A stretch of 50,366 nt of DNA from an uncultured Formosa sp. (lineage in GTDB: Bacteria > Bacteroidota > Bacteroidia > Flavobacteriales > Flavobacteriaceae). How positions within the stretch are numbered: position 1 is the stretch's first letter; each line of letters starts with the position of its first letter. Location of the stretch: assembly GCA_913052445.1 (NCBI GenBank), contig CAJXDP010000006.1, positions 1 to 50,366 of the forward strand, read 5' to 3'. Made by a program: the position numbers and the translations under genes. The notes below the pieces were generated by a model that worked only from the letters and a program-made list of their open reading frames with translations, was not told where the DNA came from and did no database searches. Shown here in pieces: positions 1 to 9,500 of the stretch.

Positions 1-23
1 CATAGAATGATAAATGAAAAAGC

Positions 24-49
24 GAGGGGACATAAAGTCCCCTCTTTTT
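24..49 (+). terminator. Intrinsic terminator upstream of rimP
   Basis: A perfect 8-bp stem GAGGGGAC/GTCCCCTC (24-31 with 37-44) has a 5-nt loop ATAAA and is followed by TTTTT. This is a textbook rho-independent terminator. It must end a transcript entering from outside the window, and it lies only 7 bases before the rimP ATG, so rimP transcription either starts within or just before the hairpin or depends on read-through. Confidence 0.9.
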
Positions 50-56
50 ATACCAA

Positions 57-521
57 ATGTTTAGAGATAAAGTAAAAGAATTATTAGAAGATTGTCTTGA
101 GCAAAGGCCTGATTTATTTTTGATAGATTTTGAAATCTTGGATGGAAATAAAATTAGAATTGTATTTGATGGAGATAAGGGAGTTCTGGTTGAAGACTGC
201 ATGTTTGTGAGTCGTGGAATAGAGCACAACCTAGATAGAGAAGAACATGATTTCTCTTTAGAAGTATCCTCGTCAGGGGCAACCACTCCGTTGACACACC
301 CAAGACAATATCAAAAACACATTGGCAGAACCTTAGAAGTAAGAGCTTTAGAAAATCAAAAATTTGAAGCCGTACTAACAGAAGCTAGTGATAGTGAGAT
401 TTTACTAGAATGGAAAGCAAGAGAACCAAAACCTATAGGTAAGGGTAAAGTGACGGTTCAGAAAAAAGCAACCCTGTTATACGGTGAAATAAGTGAAGCA
501 AAAGTGAAAATATTATTTTAA
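57..521 (+). CDS. rimP: Ribosome maturation factor RimP
   Basis: This 154-residue cytoplasmic protein is the expected size for RimP, which assists late maturation of the 30S ribosomal subunit. The N-terminal alpha/beta domain carries the family pattern CMFVSRGIEHNLD followed by FSLEVSSSG (about residues 48-73), equivalent to the C-x-x-V-S-R...L-E-V-S-S-P-G core of RimP. Next comes THPRQYQKHIGR, the linker into the C-terminal SH3-like domain (about 85-154). It starts at an ATG only 7 bases after a terminator and is followed 16 bases later by nusA. The rimP-nusA-infB order is a very widely conserved operon and confirms the call. Confidence 0.95.
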   Translation: MFRDKVKELLEDCLEQRPDLFLIDFEILDGNKIRIVFDGDKGVLVEDCMFVSRGIEHNLDREEHDFSLEVSSSGATTPLTHPRQYQKHIGRTLEVRALENQKFEAVLTEASDSEILLEWKAREPKPIGKGKVTVQKKATLLYGEISEAKVKILF

Positions 522-537
522 TATAAGACTATAAATT

Positions 538-1770
538 ATGGAAAATTTAGCGTTAATTGATTCGTTTTCAGAGTTTAAGGATGAAAAATTAATCGATCGT
601 GTAACCCTAATGTCAATCTTAGAGGATGTGTTTAGAAATACATTAAAGAAAAAATTTGGGGATGATGACAACTTTGATATTATTATTAACCCTGACAAAG
701 GGGATTTAGAGATTTGGAGAAACAGAATTGTTGTTGCTGATGATGCGGTGGAAGATGATAACCAAGAAATATCTCTAACAGATGCCCACAAAATCGAACC
801 TGATTTTGAGGTTGGTGAGGATGTATCTGAGGAGGTGAAGTTGATTGATTTAGGACGTCGTTCTATATTGGCACTACGTCAAAACCTAATCTCAAAAATC
901 CAGGAGCATGACAACACCAACATATACAAGCAATTTAAAGAATTAGTTGGAGAAATATATACCGCTGAGGTACACCACATTCGTCACCGTGCAGTTATTT
1001 TGTTAGATGACGAAGGAAATGAATTGATTCTTCCAAAAGATAAGCAAATCCCATCCGATTTTTTTAGAAAAGGAGATAATGTTAGAGGAATTATTGAAAG
1101 TGTAGACCTTAAAGGGAATAAACCATCCATTGTTTTATCTAGAACAGCACCTGTGTTTTTAGAAAAATTATTTGAGCAAGAAATTCCAGAAGTTTTTGAC
1201 GGCCTTATATCTGTTAAAAACGTGGTAAGAATTCCGGGCGAAAAAGCAAAAGTAGCTGTAGATTCTTATGATGACCGAATAGATCCAGTTGGTGCCTGTG
1301 TGGGAATGAAAGGTTCAAGGATTCACGGAATTGTTCGTGAGCTGGGGAATGAAAATATTGATGTCATTAATTACACTACAAACTTACAACTTTATATAAC
1401 TAGAGCTTTGAGCCCTGCAAGAGTTACCTCGATAAAAATTAACGAAGAAACTAAAAGAGCAGAAGTGATTTTAAAGCCAGAAGAGGTTAGTAAAGCAATA
1501 GGTAGAGGCGGCCATAATATCCGTCTAGCGGGACGTTTGACTGGTTATGAAATTGATGTCTTTAGAGAAGGTGTTGAAGAAGATGTTGAACTTTCTGAAT
1601 TCTCTGACGAAATTGAAGCTTGGATTATTGATGAGTTTGCAAAAGCAGGTTTAGATACAGCAAAAAGTATTCTTGAACAAGAAATTGCAGACTTGGTTAA
1701 ACGTACTGATTTAGAGTTAGAAACAATTGAAGACGTTGTTCGTGTACTTAAAGAAGAGTTTGAAGATTAA
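538..1770 (+). CDS. nusA: Transcription termination/antitermination factor NusA
   Basis: NusA binds RNA polymerase and nascent RNA to control pausing, termination and antitermination. The 410-residue protein has the N-terminal RNAP-binding domain (about 1-130), an S1 domain (about 135-205, ending near NKPSIVLSRT), and two KH domains carrying the loop motifs GMKGSRI (near 258) and GRGGHNI (near 322). The C-terminal part is short, with no clear pair of acidic repeats as in E. coli, giving the compact size I would expect for a Bacteroidota NusA. It is the second gene of the rimP-nusA-infB operon; infB follows after 97 bases with no terminator between them. Confidence 0.96.
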   Translation: MENLALIDSFSEFKDEKLIDRVTLMSILEDVFRNTLKKKFGDDDNFDIIINPDKGDLEIWRNRIVVADDAVEDDNQEISLTDAHKIEPDFEVGEDVSEEVKLIDLGRRSILALRQNLISKIQEHDNTNIYKQFKELVGEIYTAEVHHIRHRAVILLDDEGNELILPKDKQIPSDFFRKGDNVRGIIESVDLKGNKPSIVLSRTAPVFLEKLFEQEIPEVFDGLISVKNVVRIPGEKAKVAVDSYDDRIDPVGACVGMKGSRIHGIVRELGNENIDVINYTTNLQLYITRALSPARVTSIKINEETKRAEVILKPEEVSKAIGRGGHNIRLAGRLTGYEIDVFREGVEEDVELSEFSDEIEAWIIDEFAKAGLDTAKSILEQEIADLVKRTDLELETIEDVVRVLKEEFED

Positions 1771-1867
1771 AATTTATTATATTGGTGGCCCAACAGTTTT
1801 TGGACAACCTGAGTTTAGTACTTGCAAGGAAATACAGAAATTCTGTAAAAAACAATAAAGGCAATTT

Positions 1868-4633
1868 ATGGCTGAGATTATTAGATTAAATAAAGTGTTA
1901 AGGGAATTGAATATTTCTCTAGATAGAGCAGTAGATTTTTTGGAGACCAAAAACGTTGAAATAGAAAAACGTCCTACAACCAAAATCTCCTCGGAAGTCT
2001 ACAATCTTCTTGCAGGAGAGTTTCAAACAGATGCAAACAAAAAAGTTGCATCCAAAGAAGTTGGTGAGGCAAAGTTAAAAGAAAAAGAAGCCCTTCGTAT
2101 TCAACGAGAAAATGAAATCGAAGAAAGATTTCAAAAAGCAGAAGCCGCTAGAAAAGTTTTGATTGCCAAAACAAAGCTTGAAGGCCTGAAAAAAGTTGGA
2201 AAAATAGACCTGGATGCCTCAAAAAAGGTAGCTCCCAAAGTCAAGCCAATTTTAGAAGTTAAAAAGGAAGAATCTAAGAAATCTGATATTTCAAAAAAGG
2301 CTTCAGAAACAAAAAAATCTAGTGATATACAAGCTGTAGTTGACACTACTAAACTTACTCCAGCAACAAAAATAGATGAAGTTCAAAAAGAGGCAGTAAA
2401 GCCTGCATCTTCAACATCCAAAACGACTGCGTTGAAGTCAGAGGAAATCTCTGATGAAGCCCCGTTGGTTGGAGACAATAAAGTAGAGACGACTAACTAT
2501 AAAAAACTATCAGGCCCTAAATCTACAGGTCAAACAATTGATTTAACTCAATTTAATAAACCTAAAAAAGCGAAGCCAGTTACCCCTGCGGCATCTTCAA
2601 ATTCAGCAGATGCTAAGAAAAAGCGTCGTAGAATTAGTAAAGTAGGAAGCAACACCTCGCCAAATAAAAGTAACTTTAGAAGTCGCCCAAATCAAACCAG
2701 AACACAAGCCCCAAAAGTAGAGCCTACAGCTGAGGAAGTTCAAAAGCAGGTACGAGAGACTCTTGAAAAATTACAAGGTAAATCTAATAAAGGTAAAAAA
2801 GGCGCCAAGTACCGAAAAGAGAAAAGAGACCAACATAGGGAACAGACAGAGAAAGATCAAGAACAACAAGCATTAGAAAGTAAGGTGCTTAAAGTTACCG
2901 AATTTGTTACTTCAAGTGAAGTAGCTACTATGATGGACGTTTCTGTGACTCAAATTATTTCTGCGTGTATGTCCCTTGGAATGATGGTAACAATGAACCA
3001 GCGTCTAGACGCAGAAACATTGACTATTGTAGCTGAAGAGTTCGGATATACTGTTGAATTTGTAACCGCCGATATTGATGAGGCTATTGAAATAGTTCTT
3101 GACACAGAAGACGAATTAGAAACGCGAGCTCCAATTGTAACAGTCATGGGACATGTTGATCATGGTAAAACATCTTTACTTGATTATATAAGAGAAGAAA
3201 ATGTAATTGCAGGAGAGTCTGGAGGCATCACCCAACATATAGGAGCCTACGGAGTTACTCTTTCCACAGGTCAAAAAATAGCATTTTTAGACACTCCTGG
3301 TCACGAAGCCTTTACGGCAATGCGTGCACGTGGTGCTCAAGTTACAGACATTGCTATTATTGTTATTGCAGCGGATGATGATATCATGCCTCAAACAAAA
3401 GAAGCAATTGCTCACGCACAAGCAGCTGGAGTCCCTATTGTATTTGCTATTAACAAAATTGATAGACAAGCAGCAAACCCTGAAAAAATTAAAGAAGCAT
3501 TGGCTAATATGAATTTGTTAGTTGAAGACTGGGGAGGAAAAATACAGTCCCATGACGTCTCAGCTCTTAAGGGGGATGGTATAAAAGAATTACTAGAAAA
3601 AGTATTGCTTGAGGCTGAATTATTAGAGCTAAAAGCAAACCCTAATAAAGCCGCCATTGGAACTGTCGTTGAAGCTTTTTTAGATAAAGGACGTGGGTAT
3701 GTTTCTACGATATTAGTACAAGCAGGAACTTTAAAAATTGGCGATTATGTACTTGCAGGAAAAAACAGTGGTAAGGTAAGAGCAATGCATGATGAGCGTG
3801 GAAATGACATCTTTGAAGCCGGGCCCTCAACTCCAATATCTATTTTAGGATTGGATGGCGCACCTCAAGCAGGCGATAAGTTTAACGTCTTTAATGACGA
3901 GCGTGAGGCGAAGCAAATTGCAGCTAAACGAACGCAATTACAGCGTGAGCAATCTGTTAGAACGCAACGTCACATTACACTTGACGAAATAGGTAGACGT
4001 ATTGCGTTAGGGGACTTTAAAGAGCTTAACATAATCCTTAAAGGAGATGTAGATGGTTCAGTAGAGGCCTTGACTGATTCATTCCAGAAACTATCTACTG
4101 AGGAAATCCAAGTTAATATTATACACAAAGGTGTTGGAGCTATTACAGAGAGTGATGTTTTATTGGCCTCCGCGTCTGATGCGATTATTATCGGGTTTAA
4201 TGTGCGTCCAATGGGTAATGCACGACAAATGGCAGACAAAGAAGAAATCGATATTAGAATGTATTCAATCATTTACGATGCAATTAATGATCTTAAAGAC
4301 GCAATGGAAGGCATGTTGTCTCCAGAATTTAAAGAGGAAATCACAGGATCTGCTGAGATTAGAGAAACATTTAAAATATCTAAGATCGGAACGATAGCTG
4401 GGTGTATGGTTACCAATGGTAAAATTTATAGAAATTCTGGAATCCGTTTAATCAGAGAAGGAGTCGTTGTTTATACGGGTGAATTAAGCTCATTAAAACG
4501 ATTTAAAGATGACGCTAAAGAAGTGTCTAAGGGCTATGACTGTGGTATGCAAGTAAAGAACTACAACGATATTCATGTTGGAGATGTTCTTGAGGCCTTC
4601 CAAGAAGTAGAAGTCAAAAAGACACTAAAATAA
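1868..4633 (+). CDS. infB: Translation initiation factor IF-2
   Basis: IF-2 is the GTPase that brings initiator fMet-tRNA to the 30S subunit and promotes subunit joining. The protein is 921 residues. A short N-terminal IF2_N-like segment (about 1-55) is followed by a long low-complexity Lys/Glu/Ser/Thr/Pro region to about 330, then a second IF2_N domain and the GTPase core. The G1 P-loop GHVDHGKT is at residues 428-435, followed by DTPGHEAF (G3) and NKID (G4). Beta-barrel domain II, domain III and the C-terminal initiator-tRNA-binding domain follow. It is the last gene of the operon and ends 10 bases before a strong bidirectional terminator. Confidence 0.97.
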   Translation: MAEIIRLNKVLRELNISLDRAVDFLETKNVEIEKRPTTKISSEVYNLLAGEFQTDANKKVASKEVGEAKLKEKEALRIQRENEIEERFQKAEAARKVLIAKTKLEGLKKVGKIDLDASKKVAPKVKPILEVKKEESKKSDISKKASETKKSSDIQAVVDTTKLTPATKIDEVQKEAVKPASSTSKTTALKSEEISDEAPLVGDNKVETTNYKKLSGPKSTGQTIDLTQFNKPKKAKPVTPAASSNSADAKKKRRRISKVGSNTSPNKSNFRSRPNQTRTQAPKVEPTAEEVQKQVRETLEKLQGKSNKGKKGAKYRKEKRDQHREQTEKDQEQQALESKVLKVTEFVTSSEVATMMDVSVTQIISACMSLGMMVTMNQRLDAETLTIVAEEFGYTVEFVTADIDEAIEIVLDTEDELETRAPIVTVMGHVDHGKTSLLDYIREENVIAGESGGITQHIGAYGVTLSTGQKIAFLDTPGHEAFTAMRARGAQVTDIAIIVIAADDDIMPQTKEAIAHAQAAGVPIVFAINKIDRQAANPEKIKEALANMNLLVEDWGGKIQSHDVSALKGDGIKELLEKVLLEAELLELKANPNKAAIGTVVEAFLDKGRGYVSTILVQAGTLKIGDYVLAGKNSGKVRAMHDERGNDIFEAGPSTPISILGLDGAPQAGDKFNVFNDEREAKQIAAKRTQLQREQSVRTQRHITLDEIGRRIALGDFKELNIILKGDVDGSVEALTDSFQKLSTEEIQVNIIHKGVGAITESDVLLASASDAIIIGFNVRPMGNARQMADKEEIDIRMYSIIYDAINDLKDAMEGMLSPEFKEEITGSAEIRETFKISKIGTIAGCMVTNGKIYRNSGIRLIREGVVVYTGELSSLKRFKDDAKEVSKGYDCGMQVKNYNDIHVGDVLEAFQEVEVKKTLK

Positions 4634-4643
4634 ATTTAAATTT

Positions 4644-4677
4644 AAAAAAATGCGGTTAGTTATAACCGCATTTTTTT
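4644..4677. terminator. Bidirectional terminator between infB and the SPOR gene
   Basis: The stem TGCGGTTA/TAACCGCA (4651-4658 with 4663-4670) closes a GTTA loop, with AAAAAAA before it and TTTTTTT after it. The hairpin therefore reads as an intrinsic terminator on both strands. It sits exactly between two convergent genes, infB (+) and the SPOR-domain gene (-). Confidence 0.93.
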
Positions 4678-4691
4678 ATGGTTTAGTCAAA

Positions 4692-5054
4692 TTAGGGGGT
4701 GAACAAAAAAGCATTTGGAAAAAGAGCTTTTACTTTTACTAACTCTCGGTCCGCTTCTAGTCGAGTTCTAAACTTACCAACCCAAACTTTATAGTTCGGA
4801 GTTTCATATTTCAATTCTGAAAATTGATCTGGAAAACCACCTTCATATCCTAGTAAAGCTTTTTCTGCGTCTAATCGATTCCCACTGTATATTTGAATTT
4901 TAATAAATGATGTGTTTTCATTGAGTTCTTTTTTGAGTGTTAAAACTCTTTCAATTTCTATACTTTTATTAATCCTAATTACACCCTCTTGTGCCAAGAT
5001 AGGTGCTGAAAATAAGGCGCTTAGTATAAAATATTTAAAACAATTCTTCATCAT
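4692..5054 (-). CDS. Secreted SPOR-domain protein
   Basis: A 120-residue protein with an N-terminal signal peptide (hydrophobic stretch about 7-20, likely cleavage after ILAQ or just before it). Most of the rest looks like one SPOR fold (about 45-120): VWVGKFRTRLEADRELVKVK is the characteristic strand-helix of SPOR domains, which bind denuded peptidoglycan glycans. It probably acts in the periplasm at the cell wall. Two tandem ATG codons (5054 and 5051) are possible starts. The gene is monocistronic and convergent with infB, and has a consensus -7 element 17 bases upstream. The exact role is unknown; the SPOR assignment is by sequence feel, not a profile search. Confidence 0.8.
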   Translation of the reverse strand: MMKNCFKYFILSALFSAPILAQEGVIRINKSIEIERVLTLKKELNENTSFIKIQIYSGNRLDAEKALLGYEGGFPDQFSELKYETPNYKVWVGKFRTRLEADRELVKVKALFPNAFLFTP

Positions 5055-5071
5055 AGTATCCGATTGTTTTA

Positions 5072-5079
5072 CAAATGTA
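5072..5079 (-). promoter_or_regulatory. -7 element TACATTTG for the SPOR gene
   Basis: Read on the minus strand this is TACATTTG, a full match to the Bacteroidota -7 consensus TAnnTTTG, 17 bases before the first ATG of the SPOR-domain gene. I saw no good -33 TTTG at the usual distance. Confidence 0.6.
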
Positions 5080-5177
5080 ATTGAATAAATTTAAACACTA
5101 TAATTTATACTTATTTAGAATGTTTATAAATTAGAAATTTACGCATATCTAACATTTTAAAAATGGACATTATATCT

Positions 5178-5185
5178 TACTTTTG
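5178..5185 (+). promoter_or_regulatory. -7 element TACTTTTG for the act-cox operon
   Basis: A full TAnnTTTG match stands 21 bases before an ATG (5207) and 81 bases before the preferred actA start (5267). It is the only consensus promoter element I noticed ahead of the 11-kb respiratory operon. The TTG that opens the longest reading frame here (5183) lies inside this element and is therefore not a credible start codon. Confidence 0.6.
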
Positions 5186-5266
5186 TGGAATATTTTTTAT
5201 ACCCAAATGTTATCTGTTTTTGTTAAAAAATCGTATCAAAGTTTAGAAATGACCTCTATCAACACT

Positions 5267-6559
5267 ATGAAGCAAAGATTTAACCTGCAAGTACCCTCGA
5301 AATCATTATCAACAGGGCTTTTATTTTTAGCAATAATATTCACGTCACTTTTTGCTCAAGAAGGAGATCCTGTTAAAGGAAAATCTTTATTTAATGCAAA
5401 CTGCGCAGCATGTCACCAGTTAGACAAAAAAATGACTGGCCCGGCTCTTCGTAATGTCGAAACAAGATTAAGCGAGACAGAAGGCTTAGACAGAATTTGG
5501 CTTAACTCATGGATTAGAAATAGCTCTGCGCTTATTAAATCAGGAGATGCTTACGCCAACAAAATTTATGCAGAATACAACGGCTCAGCAATGACTGCTT
5601 TTCCCCAGTTTTCAGATGAGGATATTAATGACATTTTAGCCTACACGGCAAAAGAAAAAGCGACGCCTCCAGTTGCAGTTTTGGGTACTAGTCAATCAAA
5701 TATTCAAAGTACTGGCGGAGTATCTCAAGAAATTGTGTTGGGCGCTTTAGCGATTCTTTTTGCATTATTGGCTCTAGGGTTGTTTTTAGTAAATAAAACA
5801 CTACAGCGTTTCGCTTCTGCTAATAATGTAGAAATTGCGGAAGCTGTTAAAAGAAAATCGCTTTGGAAAGCATTTATAAAAAATCAATTTTTAATGTTGG
5901 TTACGGCAATATTCTTTTTATTATCAAGTGCTTACTTTGTTTACGGATACCTTTCTCAGGTTGGAGTTGATCAAGGATATCAACCAATTCAGCCAATCCA
6001 TTATTCTCACAAAATTCATGCGGGTGATAACGGAATCGATTGTAAATACTGTCACTCCTCTGCTCGCGTGAGCAAGCACTCTGGGATTCCAGCACTTAAT
6101 ATCTGTATGAACTGTCATAAATCTATTTATGAGGTTTCTGAAAGTACTGGAAATGATGAGTATAGTAAAGAATTCTACGATGGAGAAATTAAAAAATTAT
6201 ATGATGCTGTAGGTTGGGATGATGCTAATCAAAAATACACAGGTAAAACAAAGCCAGTGAAATGGGTTCGAATACACAACCTTCCTGATTTTGCATATTT
6301 CAACCACTCGCAACACGTTTCAGTGGCTGGACTAGAATGTCAAACCTGTCATGGTCCTGTTGAAGAAATGGAAGTGATGTACCAGTTCTCACCTCTCACA
6401 ATGGGTTGGTGTATTAACTGTCACAGAGAAACAAATGTTAAAGTTCAAGATAACGGCTATTATGAAAAAATTCATGAAGCGCTCTCCAAGAAATACGGAG
6501 TAGAGCAACTAACGGCCGCACAAATGGGTGGACTAGAATGTGGAAAATGTCATTACTAG
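5267..6559 (+). CDS. actA: ACIII subunit ActA, multihaem cytochrome c with extra monohaem domain
   Basis: ActA is the periplasmic multihaem cytochrome of alternative complex III, which oxidises quinol and passes electrons to cytochrome c or directly to an oxidase. Six CxxCH sites are visible. CAACH (5402-5416) lies in an N-terminal class I cytochrome c domain with a downstream Met region. Then come a membrane segment (about 5734-5790), a second one (about 5890-5960) and a pentahaem part with CKYCH, CMNCH, CQTCH, CINCH and CGKCH. The chosen start 5267 gives a normal signal peptide, MKQRFNLQ... with core LLFLAIIF and cleavage near SLFAQ. In-frame ATGs at 5207 and 5249 would give a long n-region but cannot be excluded. 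It is the first gene of actABCDEF-coxBA. Confidence 0.93.
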   Translation: MKQRFNLQVPSKSLSTGLLFLAIIFTSLFAQEGDPVKGKSLFNANCAACHQLDKKMTGPALRNVETRLSETEGLDRIWLNSWIRNSSALIKSGDAYANKIYAEYNGSAMTAFPQFSDEDINDILAYTAKEKATPPVAVLGTSQSNIQSTGGVSQEIVLGALAILFALLALGLFLVNKTLQRFASANNVEIAEAVKRKSLWKAFIKNQFLMLVTAIFFLLSSAYFVYGYLSQVGVDQGYQPIQPIHYSHKIHAGDNGIDCKYCHSSARVSKHSGIPALNICMNCHKSIYEVSESTGNDEYSKEFYDGEIKKLYDAVGWDDANQKYTGKTKPVKWVRIHNLPDFAYFNHSQHVSVAGLECQTCHGPVEEMEVMYQFSPLTMGWCINCHRETNVKVQDNGYYEKIHEALSKKYGVEQLTAAQMGGLECGKCHY

Positions 6560-6596
6560 AATTTAATTAAAACGATCAACAAGTAATAATATACAT

Positions 6597-9500
6597 ATGT
6601 CATCAAATAAGAAATATTGGAAAAGTGTTGAGGAGTTAAATCCAAGCCATAGTTCTACTGTTGAGACACTAAAACAAAAAGAATTTACACAAGAGATCCC
6701 TGTAGATGATTTTTTAGGAGATAAAGAAACCTTAGAAGATTCAAGTACGACGCGCCGTGATTTCTTAAAATACGTTGGATTTAGTACAGCTGCCGCGTCT
6801 TTGGCAGCATGTGAGGGACCCGTCATTAAATCGATCCCATATGTTGTTCAGCCAGAACAAATTATTCCTGGTGTTGCTAATTACTACGCTACCGCTATAG
6901 CAAATGGATACGATTTTGCAAGTGTTTTAATCAAGACAAGGGAAGGTCGTCCAATTAAAGTTGAGTCTAATGGTTTAGCTCAAGCGAATTGTAGTATTAA
7001 TGCAAGAGTACAAGCTTCTGTATTAGATTTGTATGATAACCAAAGGGTTGTAGGCCCACAAAAAGAGGGACAAGCAATTAGCTGGGGAGAACTTACTGCC
7101 GAAGTATCTCAGAAATTAGAATCTTTTAAAGGAACTGACAAATCAATTGTATTGTTAACACAATCCTTCGCAAGCCCATCGACCTCTAAGTTAATTTCAG
7201 AGTTTAAACAAAAATACACAAACGTAAGCCATGTGGTTTATGATGCAATATCTGAATCTGCAGCAGCAGATGCTTTTCAAAATAAATATGGTAAAAGAGG
7301 ATTAGTAAACTACGATTTCTCAAAAGCACAGACTATCGTTTCTATTGGTGCTGATTTTTTAGGTGACTGGCAAGGCGGTGGATTTGATTCGGCATATGCT
7401 AAAGGTCGTGTTCCAAAAAACGGAAAAATGTCACGTCACACCCAGTTTGAAGCAAACATGTCTCTATCAGGGGCCAATGCAGACACCCGGGTAGCCCTCA
7501 AGCCTTCTCATCAAAAAGTAGTTCTTGCAAAGCTTTATGGAAAATTATTTGGCATTAGTGTGGGGGGAAATTTAACGACAAATTTAGAAAACGCAGTAGA
7601 TAGAGCAGCCTCAGAATTACTGAAAGCTGGATCTAATGCAGTTGTTCTTACAGGAATTCAGGACGTCAATGCGCAAAATCTCGTGTTAGCAATCAATGAA
7701 AAACTAAATAGCAAAGCGTTTGACACAGCCCGTCCAATTCAAACCCGCTTAGGGAATGATAAAGCGGTTGCCAAATTAGTGTTAGACATGAATTTAGGTA
7801 AAGTTGGTGCAGTTATAATGGCTGGAGTTAACCCAGCTTACACACTTCCAAATGCAACTGCATTTGTTGAAGGATTAAAACAAACAGAACTATCAGTTGC
7901 ATTTTCAATGAAAAAGGATGAGACTGCTTCTGTATCACAATATGTAGCTGCCGCACCTCACTACTTAGAGTCTTGGGGAGATTTAGAAACTATTAAAGGA
8001 CACTATGGTCTCATGCAGCCAACGATTCGTCCGTTGTTTGATACGAAGCAATTTCAAGAAGTTTTATTAGAACTCATTGGGACTTCAGGGTCTTATCACG
8101 ATTTTGTTAAGTCTTATTGGAAAAGAAATATACTAGATGGAGCCTCCTGGAACGATGCCCTTCATGATGGGATATATACGACAACAACCTCTCAGACTAT
8201 AGAGATTGATAATTCTTTTGATTCGACTGGAATCTTAAGTCTATCTGCCGCTGTTAATTTACTCGCCTCTACTACTACTAATGGTATAGAGCTTACTCTT
8301 TATCCCAAAACAGGGATGGGTGACGGCCAACAGGCGAATAATCCATGGTTACAAGAGTTTCCAGATCCACTAACAAGAACCACTTGGGACAACTACCTAA
8401 CTGTTTCTGAGTTTGATGCTAAAGAATTAGGTTTTTATCTTGAAACAAGTACCTTTTTCAGTCAAAATAGCCATGATGCAAATGGTGGCTTAAATGGGAA
8501 ATATGCAAATATTACTGTAAATGGTGTGACGGTCAAAATTCCAGTGATTATCCAACCTGGACAAGCTAGAGGCACGATGGGAATGTCATTTGGATATGGA
8601 CGTACTAATGGCCTTAAAACTGAAATGCAAACAGGTGTCAATGCCTATCCATTATATGCTAATTTTGATCCCGTTCAAACTGCTACAGTTCAATTGGCTG
8701 ACGGCAAGCATGAATTTGCTTGTGTACAGCTACATAATACCTTGATGGGAAGAGGAGATATTATCAAGGAAACAACTTTAGAGGTGTTTAACACAAAATC
8801 TGCGTCAGACTGGAATCCAATGACGATGGTTTCATTAAACCATGAAGAAACTCCGGTAAACTCTCCTGATGTTGATTTATGGGACGAGTTTGATCGCTCT
8901 ATTGGGCACCACTTTAATCTTTCAATCGACCTAAACTCATGTACTGGATGTGGCGCCTGCGTCATTGCATGTCATGCTGAAAATAATGTTCCAGTAGTAG
9001 GGAAACAAGAGATACGCAGAAGCCGTGACATGCACTGGCTTCGTATCGATAGATATTACTCATCAGATGAAACATTTGAAGAAGACAACACTACCAAAGA
9101 TAATATTGAAGGGCTCGGGAGTTCGTTAAGCACTTTTGGTGAGATGGAAGTTCCATCTGAAAACCCACAAGTTGCTTTTCAACCCATAATGTGTCAGCAT
9201 TGTAATCATGCTCCATGTGAAACGGTTTGTCCAGTAGCAGCCTCTTCTCACGGCCGACAAGGTCAAAACCACATGGCCTATAACCGTTGTGTTGGAACGC
9301 GTTATTGTGCAAATAACTGTCCTTATAAAGTACGCCGATTCAACTGGTTCTTATATAATGAGAATGATGAATTTGATTACCACATGAACAATGACTTAGG
9401 CCGCATGGTGCTTAATCCAGATGTTACGGTACGTTCCAGAGGAGTTATGGAAAAATGTTCATTTTGTATTCAAACAACTCAAGCTGTAATTTTAAAGGCC

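Noticed and set aside
1771-1867. Inverted repeat TACAGAAATTCTGTA (1833-1847) between nusA and infB as an operator
   Set aside because: The 15-base palindrome is AT-rich, lacks a T-run for a terminator, and no regulator or promoter element accompanies it.
3970-4272. Antisense open frame of 100 codons within infB, and others such as 27932-28336 in sprA
   Set aside because: These lie entirely inside strongly supported genes, have low-complexity or Ser/Ile-rich translations and no sensible start context; they are shadows of coding bias.
5183-5266. Extended N-terminus of ActA from TTG 5183
   Set aside because: The TTG is part of the TACTTTTG -7 element and would place 28 extra residues before a normal signal peptide. 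Later ATGs are better starts.
6828-8820. ActB as an active molybdoenzyme
   Set aside because: Similarity to molybdopterin oxidoreductases is real, but ACIII ActB proteins hold only iron-sulfur clusters, and the operon contains no molybdenum cofactor genes.
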